Notes under the pieces: generated by a model
Seen by the model: the letters and a program-made list of their open reading frames with translations, nothing else
What the model was told of the DNA's origin: nothing
Database searches by the model: none
Assembly (NCBI RefSeq): GCF_000698125.1
Contig: NZ_BAXA01000002.1
Span: 186,001 to 250,000, forward strand
Reading direction: 5' to 3'
Source: Geomicrobium sp. JCM 19038
Lineage (GTDB): Bacteria > Bacillota > Bacilli > Bacillales > Marinococcaceae
Length of the DNA stretch: 64,000 bases
In this document: positions 55,649-64,000 of the stretch, one piece after another
Layout: every line of letters begins with the position of its first letter
How positions within the stretch are numbered: position 1 is the stretch's first letter
Position numbers and translations under genes: made by a program

Positions 55649-56098
55649 ATGTTCCAAGATGCAGTAGGTCTAAAATCAGAGCAGATTAAGAATACCGTTG
55701 AACGTGGTGCTGTAAAGAAGTTTGCAGAATCAATTGATGACGTTCATCCACTTTACGTAGACGAATCATACGGTAAAGAGTCCCGGTTCGGGAAAAATAT
55801 TGCGCCACCAACGTTCCCAAGAACGTTTGATTACGGGACAATTAAAGATTTACATTTGCCAAATGTAGGACTCATTCACGGTGAGCAACGATATCATTAC
55901 AAACGCCCATTGCTCGTCGGAGAAGATGTCTATTGCTATGCAGAAGTGAAGAGTTATACAGAAAAAGACGGAAAAAGCGGTAGCATGGGATTTTTAACTC
56001 TAGCAAATAATGGTGTTGATGAAAGCGGTGAGATCGTCTTTGAATCCACATCGACGGTCATTATTTCTGAGACGGTAAGGAGGAAGTTAAGCGTATGA
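55649..56098 (+). CDS. MaoC-like hydratase subunit, N-terminal hotdog type
   Basis: A 149-residue hotdog protein of the MaoC N-terminal dehydratase type (VGLKSEQIKNTVERGAVKKFAESIDDVHPLYVD, IAPPTFPRTF, GLIHGEQRYHYKRPLLVGE). These lack the catalytic Asp-His pair and form heterodimers with a catalytic MaoC subunit, as in mycobacterial HadA-HadB. The next gene, overlapping by four bases, encodes just such a partner. The pair would hydrate trans-2-enoyl-CoA to (3R)-hydroxyacyl-CoA. Confidence 0.87.
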   Translation: MFQDAVGLKSEQIKNTVERGAVKKFAESIDDVHPLYVDESYGKESRFGKNIAPPTFPRTFDYGTIKDLHLPNVGLIHGEQRYHYKRPLLVGEDVYCYAEVKSYTEKDGKSGSMGFLTLANNGVDESGEIVFESTSTVIISETVRRKLSV

Positions 56099-56532
56099 CG
56101 GATGTAAAGACAATTAAAGCAGGTGAATCGTTAGAATCGATCACATTACCTCCAGTCTCCCGCATTGATTTAATCAAGTATGCCGGTGCTTCTGGTGATT
56201 TCAACCCGATTCATACGATTGATGAGGAAGCCACAGCAGCTGGACTTCCAGGCATTATCGCGCATGGAATGTGGACGATGGGCAATTTAACGAAACTATT
56301 CACACCATATCTTGAAGACGGTCTCGTTACAGATTACCAAATCCGTTTCCGAGGGATGGTATTCCTTGATGATGTCGTGACGCTTCATGCGACGGTGAAA
56401 GATCGTGATGAGAAAACGATTACCTTTGAAATTGGAGCAAGTAAACAAAACGGAGATACAGCATTAAAAGGCGAAGCGTTTACGAACTACACGGCGCTTA
56501 AAAAGAATAATCAACAACCTGTCCAAACGTGA
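56095..56532 (+). CDS. MaoC-like (R)-specific enoyl-CoA hydratase, catalytic subunit
   Basis: A 145-residue MaoC-fold protein. The hydratase 2 motif YAGASGDFNPIHTIDEEA supplies the catalytic Asp and His, and IIAHGMWTMGNL is the following helix. It should form the active half of a heterodimer with the protein encoded just upstream. With the SDR at 54870 and the thiolase it gives a complete R-specific beta-oxidation route. It is the last gene of the sigma-54-controlled operon; the region up to 56640 holds no convincing terminator except a long-loop AACCTG/CAGGTT pair. Confidence 0.9.
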   Translation: MTDVKTIKAGESLESITLPPVSRIDLIKYAGASGDFNPIHTIDEEATAAGLPGIIAHGMWTMGNLTKLFTPYLEDGLVTDYQIRFRGMVFLDDVVTLHATVKDRDEKTITFEIGASKQNGDTALKGEAFTNYTALKKNNQQPVQT

Positions 56533-56660
56533 TGAACATTCGTGATCAAAATGATCCGAGGCGAGTCATGAGTAGGGCAGGTTTTTTCGTTAGATAAGCT
56601 GTCGAAAGTGCTGAAAAGGTTTTGTAAGAGCAGGATTATATTACAAAAGGGAGGTGTTCC

Positions 56661-56771
56661 TTGTTGGGTGATTTAACGTTATTAATGGTCGTCTGTTTAA
56701 TGCCAATCATTGCATCGTTCGTACTAGGTGGATATTGGTTAAAGCATGAACGGTTTCCGTGGGAGAAATAG
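56661..56771 (+). CDS. Symporter small accessory protein, 36 residues
   Basis: A short ORF with a strong ribosome site (GGGAGGTG, 56649-56656) and TTG start at 56661 (56664 is also possible). It encodes one hydrophobic helix (TLLMVVCLMPIIASFVLGG) and a short charged tail ending in FPWEK. Its position 21 bp ahead of a sodium:solute symporter gene and its composition match the small accessory proteins often found with SSS transporters in Bacillaceae. It probably binds or stabilises the symporter in the membrane. Confidence 0.75.
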   Translation: MLGDLTLLMVVCLMPIIASFVLGGYWLKHERFPWEK

Positions 56772-56792
56772 AGAGGAGGTTGATTTTCCAAG

Positions 56793-58268
56793 ATGATGTA
56801 CGTTGGGATGGCCATTGTATTTTTAATTATGATTGTGACCGGTGTGATGTCGTATTTGCAATCAAAAGGGCTCGCATCGTTCTATGTGGCTGCAAGAAGT
56901 GGTCGCTGGTATTTAATTGCCGGATCGTTGTTCGCCTCGGGTGTAAGTGGTGCGACTTTTCTTGGGGTTATGGCTTGGTTTTATGAGTTAGGTGCAGGAA
57001 CGATGTGGATTCCGGCTGGTATTGCTTGGAGTTATTTTGTACTTTGCTTCTTAATCGGACCTAAGTTGAGGCGTTTCGGTCAATTGACGATTTCAGATTA
57101 CCTTGCTGAGCGCTTTGACAGTCCACTTCTACGACCAGTGTTCTCCATTATCGTTAGTGTATGGATGGTGATTTTACTCGGCTCATTATATGTGCAAGGG
57201 GGACTATTGTTCTCACAGATGTTCGGAATGAGTTACACCCAAAGCACGGTTATCACAGCGGCGTTTGTTGTCATCTTCACGGTGTTTGGTGGTATGGTTA
57301 TTATTTTGAAAACGGATTTTATCGGAACGTTTATTATTATCGGCTCTCTCGTCATCACGATGCCGTACTTAATTCAAGCTTCTGATGGTTGGGGAGCTGT
57401 TACGACGTCCATTCAATTGGAATCTCCGAATTATTTTACGTCTACAGGCGAATTAACAGCACTAATGGCGTTTTCTTGGTTTTTTATATGGTTGTTCGGT
57501 TACCTCGGAAATCCTGGATACTTAACTCGTTTCTATTCAGCAGTAAACGAACGTGAAATTATTAAAGCTGGGATTGCAATTGCTGTCATCTACTTACCCG
57601 CATTAACGCTGTTTTTTATTTCGGCAATTTATGCTCGTTCTTTGTTTCCAAGTATTGAAGACCCAGAGTTGCTTTGGATTGCTTATACGATGGAATATGC
57701 ACCTCCAATTGTCATTGGGATGGCGATGGCGGGGATGTTTATGGCAGTCATGACATCTGCGACATCGTGGTTACTTGCAGGTGCATCAAGTCTTGGACGA
57801 GATATTTACCAAAAGATTATCCACCGCAACGTTTCCGAAGAACGAATGCTTGTCGTCACGAAGTTACTCGTCTTAGTATTAGCCGCACTCTCAGTACCAA
57901 TTGGAATAGCAAGACCGGCGTACATTATGGAGATGATGAACCTTGCGTATTTGATTGCAGGAAGTGCGGGTGGACTCGTAATTTTACTTAGCATGTTTTA
58001 TCGTAATATGACGAAAGAAGCGGCGTGGGCAGGCATCATTTCGGGAGCTTTTATAGCGATTGGTGCCTCAATCCTACAAAACATGGGTATATGGCCTGCG
58101 AGCATTGATCCGATGATTCCAACTGTAATCACCGCGTTCCTCATCATATTGATTGTTAGTCGTCTTACAAAGCCAAATCACAAAATGCTTTCAGTCTACG
58201 ATCGAATGAATGTGAGGGAGAGTTCAGCGTCGTCCCAAAGCAGGAATTCCTCGATTTCTGTAGAATGA
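56793..58268 (+). CDS. Sodium:solute symporter (SSS family)
   Basis: A 491-residue transporter with about thirteen helices. SSS signatures include FYVAARSGRWYLIAGSLFASGVSGATFLG in the first two helices (unwound TM1 region), SDYLAERFDS, and GNPGYLTRFYSAVNEREI. It imports an organic solute with sodium, useful to an alkaliphile with a sodium cycle. GAGGAGG is 14 bases before ATG 56793. The small accessory gene lies just upstream and a peptidase gene follows after 20 bp. The substrate (carboxylate, amino acid or other) cannot be told. Confidence 0.9.
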   Translation: MMYVGMAIVFLIMIVTGVMSYLQSKGLASFYVAARSGRWYLIAGSLFASGVSGATFLGVMAWFYELGAGTMWIPAGIAWSYFVLCFLIGPKLRRFGQLTISDYLAERFDSPLLRPVFSIIVSVWMVILLGSLYVQGGLLFSQMFGMSYTQSTVITAAFVVIFTVFGGMVIILKTDFIGTFIIIGSLVITMPYLIQASDGWGAVTTSIQLESPNYFTSTGELTALMAFSWFFIWLFGYLGNPGYLTRFYSAVNEREIIKAGIAIAVIYLPALTLFFISAIYARSLFPSIEDPELLWIAYTMEYAPPIVIGMAMAGMFMAVMTSATSWLLAGASSLGRDIYQKIIHRNVSEERMLVVTKLLVLVLAALSVPIGIARPAYIMEMMNLAYLIAGSAGGLVILLSMFYRNMTKEAAWAGIISGAFIAIGASILQNMGIWPASIDPMIPTVITAFLIILIVSRLTKPNHKMLSVYDRMNVRESSASSQSRNSSISVE

Positions 58269-58288
58269 TCGTTTAGAGGTGATTTGAA

Positions 58289-59966
58289 ATGAAGAAATTC
58301 CATGAGATGGAATACGATGGAATTAATGTTGAAGAAATTCAGAATAAAACCTATGCAATTACGGACCAGTTTCAAAAAGCGGATTCTTTTGACGAGCAAA
58401 ATCGTCTATTGAATGACATGAACGAAATAAAAAAAGAGGTCACGACCCAAGAAACACTCGTGTCGATCCGTCATTCAGTCGATACAACGGATGAATTTTA
58501 TAAGCAGGAACAAGAAAAGATGGATCAAGTCTTACCGGAACTACAAGAAGCATTTCAATCGTTTTCGAAGGCGCTCGTTTCGGCAACATACCGGGAGCAA
58601 TTAGAAGAGCGGTGGGGTTCACAATTGTTTGCATTAAAAGATCTTCAGTTGAAAACATTCGCTCCAGAGATCGTACCAGATCTTCAAAAAGAAAATAAGT
58701 TATCGTCTGAGTACTCCCAGCTGATCGCTTCTGCCAAGATTGAATTCCAAGGGGAAGAATATACGCTTGCACAACTGGCACATTGAACAAGATACAGATC
58801 GCTCGGTACGAGAAGCTGCAGCAATTGCCCGTACGACGTTTATGGCAGATAACGAAGCTGAACTTGACCGCATTTACGATGAACTTATTCAAGTAAGAAC
58901 AGCCGCTGCTAAGAAACTTGGATTTGAGAATTTCATTGAATTGGCGTATGCACGGATGTCACGTACGGATTTTGATCCAAAAGACGTGGAGAAGTTCCGA
59001 GCGCAAGTGAAGGAACATATCGTTCCATTTGCATCTGAATTGAAAGAAAAGCAACGTCAACGCATCGGTGTAGACACGCTCATGTATTATGATGATCACT
59101 TTAAACATCCTGATGGCAACGCGAAGCCAAAAGGTGACGCACAGTTTATTTTGGAACAAGGAAAAACGATGTATGATGAGCTTTCTGAAGAGACGAAGTT
59201 CTTTTATCGACAGTTGCTTGATCGTGACTTAATGGATGTGCTCTCTCGAAAAGGTAAACAGAGCGGCGGGTACTGTACGTTCATCGCAAATGAAAAGGTT
59301 CCTTTCGTGTTTGCGAATTTCAATGGAACGAGTGGGGACATTGACGTGTTGACTCACGAAATTGGTCATGCGTTCCAAACGTATGAAAGCCGTGAATTAG
59401 GTGTTGAGGAATATCAGTTCCCAACAATGGAAGCTGCAGAAATTCACTCCTTTAGCATGGAATTCTTTGCATATCCTTGGATGGAGAACTTCTTCAAAGA
59501 AGATGTAGACAAGTACTTCTACGACCACCTGGCAAGCAAAGTGTTTGCACTTCCGTACATGGTCGCAGTAGATGAGTTTCAACATCGTGTGTATAAACAA
59601 CCTGAATTAACACCAGCGGAACGAAAAGCCATTTGGCGTGATTTAGAGCGTACTTATATGCCGCACATTAATTATGGAGATAACGACTACTTAGAAGGCG
59701 GTAGTCTCTGGCAACGACAGTTACACATTTTTGTAATTCCTTTTTATTATATTGATTACGGTTTAGCTCAAATTTGTGCTTTGCAGTTTTGGAAGAAGGC
59801 AAATGAAGACCGTGAAGCTGCCTGGAATGATTACCTTGCTCTCTGTAAATTAGGCGGTTCTCAATCATTTGTGAACCTCGTTGAGTCGGCAGGTCTTAAC
59901 AGTCCGTTTGAAGACGGGGTTGTAGAAGACGTCATGCAAGAAGTGAAGGCATGGTTTAAGCAGTAA
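58289..59966 (+). pseudogene. pepF: Oligoendopeptidase F (M3 family), one frameshift
   Basis: A zinc endopeptidase that cleaves short peptides in the cytoplasm. The first frame (166 residues) holds the N-terminal helical region and breaks after EEYTLAQL near 58780. Removing one G from a GG pair joins it to HIEQDTDRSVREAAAIART and the rest, about 559 residues, the normal M3B length. The zinc site is intact: THEIGHAFQTYESRE (HExxH) with the downstream Glu in TMEAAEIHSFSMEFF, plus YFYDHLASKVF and the YIDYGLAQI motif. AGAGGTG precedes ATG 58289. This is one of the few breaks here that needs a base removed, not added. Confidence 0.88.
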
Positions 59967-59972
59967 GAAACG

Positions 59973-60010
59973 ACCACTCTAAGTAATGTACGTTGCTTAG
60001 AGTGGTTTTT
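59973..60010 (+). terminator. Terminator of the symporter-pepF operon
   Basis: A perfect 11-bp stem ACCACTCTAAG (59973-59983) with CTTAGAGTGGT (59996-60006), then a T run. Confidence 0.88.
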
Positions 60011-60030
60011 CGTGTCTAAACTGAATTTTT

Positions 60031-60294
60031 CTAGAAAAAGTAGGACTCGTTCGACACCGCTTTGTTATCATTTTTTGTTTCATTGCTGAACGTATAGAAT
60101 GCTCGACAGCAATCCCTAGCGGTTGTCATCATCTCGACAGAATCATACAAATTCTCACAGGTTTCATCATGACAATCGAAGTAAGGGTGTTGGTTCATTG
60201 GTCTCTTATTGAAGGGCTGTTCACTGAAGATTGGACGTTCCTCATCAACCATTTGTACTAAAAAATGGTAAAAACAAAAGTGGTTTATTCTCAT
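60031..60294 (-). CDS. Possible small Cys-rich protein
   Basis: An 87-codon ORF on the minus strand with four Cys in the second half (DCHDETCENLYDS and ARDCCRAFYTF). No ribosome site is visible ahead of its ATG, and I know no family like it. It fills an otherwise empty stretch between pepF and the protease gene, which is the main reason to list it. It may not be real. Confidence 0.25.
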   Translation of the reverse strand: MRINHFCFYHFLVQMVDEERPIFSEQPFNKRPMNQHPYFDCHDETCENLYDSVEMMTTARDCCRAFYTFSNETKNDNKAVSNESYFF

Positions 60295-60442
60295 TTTTTT
60301 AAATATTTAATCTAGTAGTATTAGAGTGACAACAAAGACTTCCGACATAAATCTTCATACTCATAAGGAGGTGACTTTCGGTTCGACATTCTCTGTTTCA
60401 TGTAGAGCGTTCACCGGAGTATAAGAAAAAAGGAGGAAACGA

Positions 60443-63400
60443 ATGAAAAAAGGTAAACTCGAAAGGCGTAGTCTGTCTGTCATGATGATTGGTGCACTTA
60501 TTTTATCTCCTTATGCTAGTGTCCTCGCAACGCCCTCCATTGCAAGCGCAAATCAATCAGATGTGAACGATGTACAACGAGAGCTTGCAGATCGAGCAAG
60601 TGAAAAAATTGACGAAGAGGTAGTGCGAGCATTTCGACAAGACCAGCATGTGTCTGTACTTATTGAAATGGAAGAGCAAGTCGACACCGCTGTTGCAGCA
60701 CAGCAAGGGTTGCAATCGGTTGGGTCTAATGCAACACCACATCAACAACAGCGTGCAATTAGTAACAGTGTCTACAATGCACTAAGAAGCACAGCAACGG
60801 ATACACAAGCAGCTACTGTCAGCTTACTTGAAGCCGCTGAAGAAGAAGGTAACGTCATCGAATACGAAGGGTACTACATTATGAACGTTGTCGCAGCAAC
60901 TCTTGATCGAGACACCCTTCGTACTCTGTCTTATCGCCCAGAAATTAGCCGTATTAAACTCGATGAATTTATTGAGTTGGATTTACCAGAAGTCTCGAGT
61001 GAAGAAATCGAAGCGACTGACGACAATGTGGAATGGAACATTGACCGCATTGGTGCACCGGATGTGTGGGATGACATAGGCGTTACCGGTGAAGGCATTA
61101 CGGTCGGTATTATTGACAGTGGAACGGACTGGACGCATGAAGCGCTTCAAGAAAACTGGCGTGGATATAATCCGGATGACCCAGAAAACTCCGATCCATA
61201 CGGTAACTGGTTCGATGCTGTTGAAGGTCAAGATATGCCATATGATTTGGCTTCTCAACCGCATGGTTCACACGTGATGGGGACCATTCTCGGCCAAGGT
61301 CCTGATGATGAGAACAAAATCGGTGTAGCTCCTGATGCAAATTGGATCTCTGCAAGGGCATTCTCGGCTCTTGGTGGTACACAGTCAGATCTCCTTGCAT
61401 CGGGTCAATATATGCTTGCACCAGAAGATGACCCCTCTTTAGCACCAGACATTGTAAACAACTCGTGGGGTGGTCAACCTGGGGTGAACGATTGGTACCG
61501 ACCAATGGTTCAAGCTTGGAAAGACTCAGGCATTATGCCGACTTTCTCTGCAGGAAACTCCGGTCCAGGAGATGAAACAGTTACGCCTCCTGCAAATTAT
61601 CCTGAAAGCTATGCAGTAGCAGCAACGGATATCAATGATGCGGTTGCAAGCTTTTCAAGTCGTGGACCTAGTCAATATGAAGGCGACCAAAAGCCGAATG
61701 TCTCCGCTCCTGGAGTGAACATCCGTTCATCCGTACCAGGTGGATATGAAGCCGGGTGGAACGGAACTTCAATGGCTGCTCCTCACATTGCAGGAACAGC
61801 GGCATTGTTGTTATCCACAGACAGTGGACTGACACCAAATGAAATTGAAGCTATCATCGATGAGACTGCAGATCCGTTAACGGACAGTCAATACACGACG
61901 GTTCCCAACGATGCATATGGCGTGGGAATGGTGAACGCATACGAAGCGGTTGCTTCGATTGCTGGCAACTTAGGAAGTATTGAAGGTTCTGTATTGCAAG
62001 AAGGAAGCGATGATTTGCCTCCTGAAATCGAACATTCTCCTGTAGAGAGTGTGTTTGCGGGGTACGATGTGCCGATCACAGCAACGATTACAGATGATGT
62101 ATCTGTTACGGATGCTGAAGTTTGGATGACAAATGATGAGATTAATCACCATTACGTGTTCACGATGGAACAAGTATCGGGTGACCACGAAGAAGGTACG
62201 TACCGTGCTGTTCTTCCTGCTAACCTTCTTGGCGACGAATCATTTGAGTATTTCATTCAAGCTAGTGACTACGGTAATAACGTTGCGCAAACAGAGCGTT
62301 ATTCTGTAGAAGTTGACTTTGGTGTTACACCTGACAACTACATTGAAGACTTTGAATCTGAGCCAATTGGTTGGGTGCTTGAAGGTGACTGGGAGTGGGG
62401 AAGTCCTGAAGTCGGACCTGAACCTGTAAACGGGGAAAACCTCGTTGGCACAAACTTGAGCGGCAACTATAGTGATGATGAGCATGTACTTTATAGTGTT
62501 CCTATTGATTTGCGTGACGCTGAAACGGCATCACTTCGCTTGAATGAATGGCGAGAGGTCATTTCAGGTGTTGATTATGCAAACGTTCTCGTCTCCGATG
62601 ACTACGGAGATCATTGGGAGCAAGCCTCAGAATTTACGGGTAACAGTGACGGGTGGCAGTCTCTTTATGTAGACCTTGATGATTATGTTGGTAGTGAAGC
62701 GCCTGTTCTTGTTGCTTTTGTTCTAGAATCGAACAGTGCAACGACTGCTACAGGTTGGTATCTTGACAATGTTCATCTCGTCGGTGAAGACGTGACAGCG
62801 CCTTCAGTACCGGAGAACTTGGACGTTACAACAAGTACGGCAGGACTTCAATTAGATTGGGATGCACCAGTCGATGAAGAGCTTGATTTACACGAGTACA
62901 CGGTTTACCGTGCTACAGATGACGAATTTGACTCCATTGCGACGACATCTTCTACAACGTTCCAAGATTTAAACGTTGAAGGTGGTACAGAGTATACGTA
63001 CGTCGTAACAGCGAGTGATTATGATGGCAACGAAAGCGATCCTTCAAACGAAGTTTCAGCTGTTGCTCCGAACATCACCGTTTTCTATCACAATACATTC
63101 CAAGAGGATGATGGAGGTTTTGAAAGCGGTGGAACGAATAGTTCTTGGGAATGGGGAGAGCCGACCTCAGGACCAAATGAAGCACTAACAGGTGAGCGTC
63201 TGTGGGCGACGAACTTATCTGGCAACTACAATAATGCTGAAGATAGCTATATCGGTAGCCCAATCATTGAATTAGATGACGTAGATCTTGCTGAACTTCA
63301 TGTAACTCATTGGCAAGACATTGAGAACAACTGGGACTATGGATTTGTGCAAGTATCAAGTGATGACGGTGAAACGTGGGATGAACTTGCGGAATTCACC

Positions 63401-64000
63401 GGCCGTGATCAAGCTTGGGCTCAAGCAGAGATCTCTCTTAATGATTATTTAGGCGAAAGCATTCAAATTCGCTTTGCTTTTGAGTCTGACAGCATCATCG
63501 CTTACCCAGGTTGGTATATTGATGAAGTGACGGTTGTTGGAACGAGTGAAGATGTTGAACATGTTGCTGAAAATGATGACGTAAAAGCAGAACGTCCATC
63601 TGATGAGCGTATTGAGCGTGAACTTGAACAGGTGACAAACATTCCTGCTCCGGATGGCTCAACGCCTTATGAAGAGTCTGATGTACGCGAAGAAACATCA
63701 ACAATTGCTCCTTCCGTAAGTGGATTACCAGTATCTGCAGCAGTCACTGTGCTTGAGACGAATCGCTCAGCGACAACGAATCCAGCGACTGGAACGTATC
63801 GCATTAACCATAGTGAAGGTACGTATACGGTCGAAGCAGATGCATATGGTTTCTACCCTGAACAACAAGAAGTGACGGTTCAGGAGGGAGAAAGTTCAAC
63901 GGCCAATTTCATGCTTACAGAGATTCCTACAGGTGAAATTACGGGAACTGTTGTAAATGAAAGAAATGATGAGCCGGTAGAAGATGCGACCGTTCGCGTC
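60443..64000 (+). CDS. bpr: Bacillopeptidase F-like secreted subtilase, 3' end beyond window
   Basis: The frame is open for 1186 codons to the window edge. AAAGGAGG sets the start at ATG 60443. Domains in order: signal peptide (to about residue 36), inhibitor I9-like propeptide (about 40-190), and an S8 subtilase domain (about 215-500) with catalytic Asp225 (IIDSGT), His274 (PHGSHVMGT) and Ser443 (GTSMAAPHIAG) and the oxyanion VNNSWGG. Then come two copies of an immune-inhibitor-A-like jelly-roll module (WEWGSPEVGP near 650 and WEWGEPTSGP near 900) separated by a fibronectin III domain (about 785-870), and carboxypeptidase-regulatory-like repeats at the end. This is the layout of bacillopeptidase F. 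It is a secreted, acidic protease. Confidence 0.88.
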   Translation, partial: MKKGKLERRSLSVMMIGALILSPYASVLATPSIASANQSDVNDVQRELADRASEKIDEEVVRAFRQDQHVSVLIEMEEQVDTAVAAQQGLQSVGSNATPHQQQRAISNSVYNALRSTATDTQAATVSLLEAAEEEGNVIEYEGYYIMNVVAATLDRDTLRTLSYRPEISRIKLDEFIELDLPEVSSEEIEATDDNVEWNIDRIGAPDVWDDIGVTGEGITVGIIDSGTDWTHEALQENWRGYNPDDPENSDPYGNWFDAVEGQDMPYDLASQPHGSHVMGTILGQGPDDENKIGVAPDANWISARAFSALGGTQSDLLASGQYMLAPEDDPSLAPDIVNNSWGGQPGVNDWYRPMVQAWKDSGIMPTFSAGNSGPGDETVTPPANYPESYAVAATDINDAVASFSSRGPSQYEGDQKPNVSAPGVNIRSSVPGGYEAGWNGTSMAAPHIAGTAALLLSTDSGLTPNEIEAIIDETADPLTDSQYTTVPNDAYGVGMVNAYEAVASIAGNLGSIEGSVLQEGSDDLPPEIEHSPVESVFAGYDVPITATITDDVSVTDAEVWMTNDEINHHYVFTMEQVSGDHEEGTYRAVLPANLLGDESFEYFIQASDYGNNVAQTERYSVEVDFGVTPDNYIEDFESEPIGWVLEGDWEWGSPEVGPEPVNGENLVGTNLSGNYSDDEHVLYSVPIDLRDAETASLRLNEWREVISGVDYANVLVSDDYGDHWEQASEFTGNSDGWQSLYVDLDDYVGSEAPVLVAFVLESNSATTATGWYLDNVHLVGEDVTAPSVPENLDVTTSTAGLQLDWDAPVDEELDLHEYTVYRATDDEFDSIATTSSTTFQDLNVEGGTEYTYVVTASDYDGNESDPSNEVSAVAPNITVFYHNTFQEDDGGFESGGTNSSWEWGEPTSGPNEALTGERLWATNLSGNYNNAEDSYIGSPIIELDDVDLAELHVTHWQDIENNWDYGFVQVSSDDGETWDELAEFTGRDQAWAQAEISLNDYLGESIQIRFAFESDSIIAYPGWYIDEVTVVGTSEDVEHVAENDDVKAERPSDERIERELEQVTNIPAPDGSTPYEESDVREETSTIAPSVSGLPVSAAVTVLETNRSATTNPATGTYRINHSEGTYTVEADAYGFYPEQQEVTVQEGESSTANFMLTEIPTGEITGTVVNERNDEPVEDATVRV

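Noticed and set aside
56516-56587. Terminator after the MaoC gene pair
   Set aside because: AACCTG and CAGGTT with a T run can pair, but the loop is about 50 nt and no compact stem forms, so I did not list it.
60365-60425. Possible leader peptide after an AGGAGG at 60366
   Set aside because: The only in-frame start (GTG) abuts the ribosome site with no spacing, and the 17-codon product has no feature of an attenuator peptide.

Overview
The window looks like chromosome of a haloalkaliphilic, low-GC Gram-positive bacterium of the Bacillaceae. The signs are strong AGGAGG-type ribosome sites, frequent TTG and GTG starts, many lipobox lipoproteins, very acidic secreted proteins, an SLH-domain S-layer protein and a bacillopeptidase F-like protease. 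I saw no rRNA or tRNA genes. The species cannot be named from sequence alone.

Layout. 1-6.1 kb: a lipoprotein and a 1547-residue S-layer protein with a long structured mRNA leader. 6.2-7.6 kb: a decayed island (RadC-like gene, small ORF, dead tyrosine recombinase). 7.6-12.7 kb: a DeoR regulator, a PdxA2-type dehydrogenase and a complete tripartite tricarboxylate transporter (TctCBA), probably for a sugar acid or other carboxylate. 12.7-19.5 kb: a type I-C CRISPR-Cas effector locus (cas3-cas5-cas8c-cas7) with no cas4, cas1 or cas2 and only three repeats, lying between two perfect 79-bp direct repeats. 19.5-30.4 kb: surface genes (acyltransferase, polysaccharide deacetylase, GT2-GtrA transferase, GT-C-like membrane protein, CotH-like protein, lipoproteins) and a Rap-like TPR protein, with a 44-bp palindrome at many gene 3' ends. 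30.7-33.9 kb: acyl-CoA ligase and carboxyltransferase. 34-37.4 kb: two chemoreceptors. 37.5-39.2 kb: ParM/ParR-like segregation pair. 40-56.5 kb: a large lipid and carboxylate catabolism region. 56.6-60 kb: a sodium:solute symporter with a 36-residue accessory protein, and oligoendopeptidase F. 60.4-64 kb: a secreted multidomain serine protease cut by the window end.

The most coherent system is a putative sigma-54 regulon. A PAS-AAA+-HTH activator gene (44095-45678) sits between operons that begin with -24/-12 promoters at 30707, 39985 and 45783. Each promoter has the inverted repeat ATTCA-N4-TGAAT (or a one-mismatch copy) centred 47-50 bp upstream of the -24 GG. The three operons encode (i) ligase and carboxyltransferase, (ii) ComB-like protein, APH-type kinase, acyl-CoA dehydrogenase and SDR, resembling the LvaA/LvaC 4-hydroxyacyl-CoA pathway, and (iii) ligase, Liv-type ABC transporter, thioesterase, thiolase, acyl-CoA dehydrogenase, SDR and a two-subunit MaoC hydratase. 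Two of the promoters also carry a cre-like palindrome, which suggests carbon catabolite control.

Caution: ten otherwise conserved genes are broken by about fifteen single-base indels. Most are one missing base, often in a short homopolymer. This could be assembly error rather than gene decay, so those entries are typed as pseudogenes but described as possibly intact.
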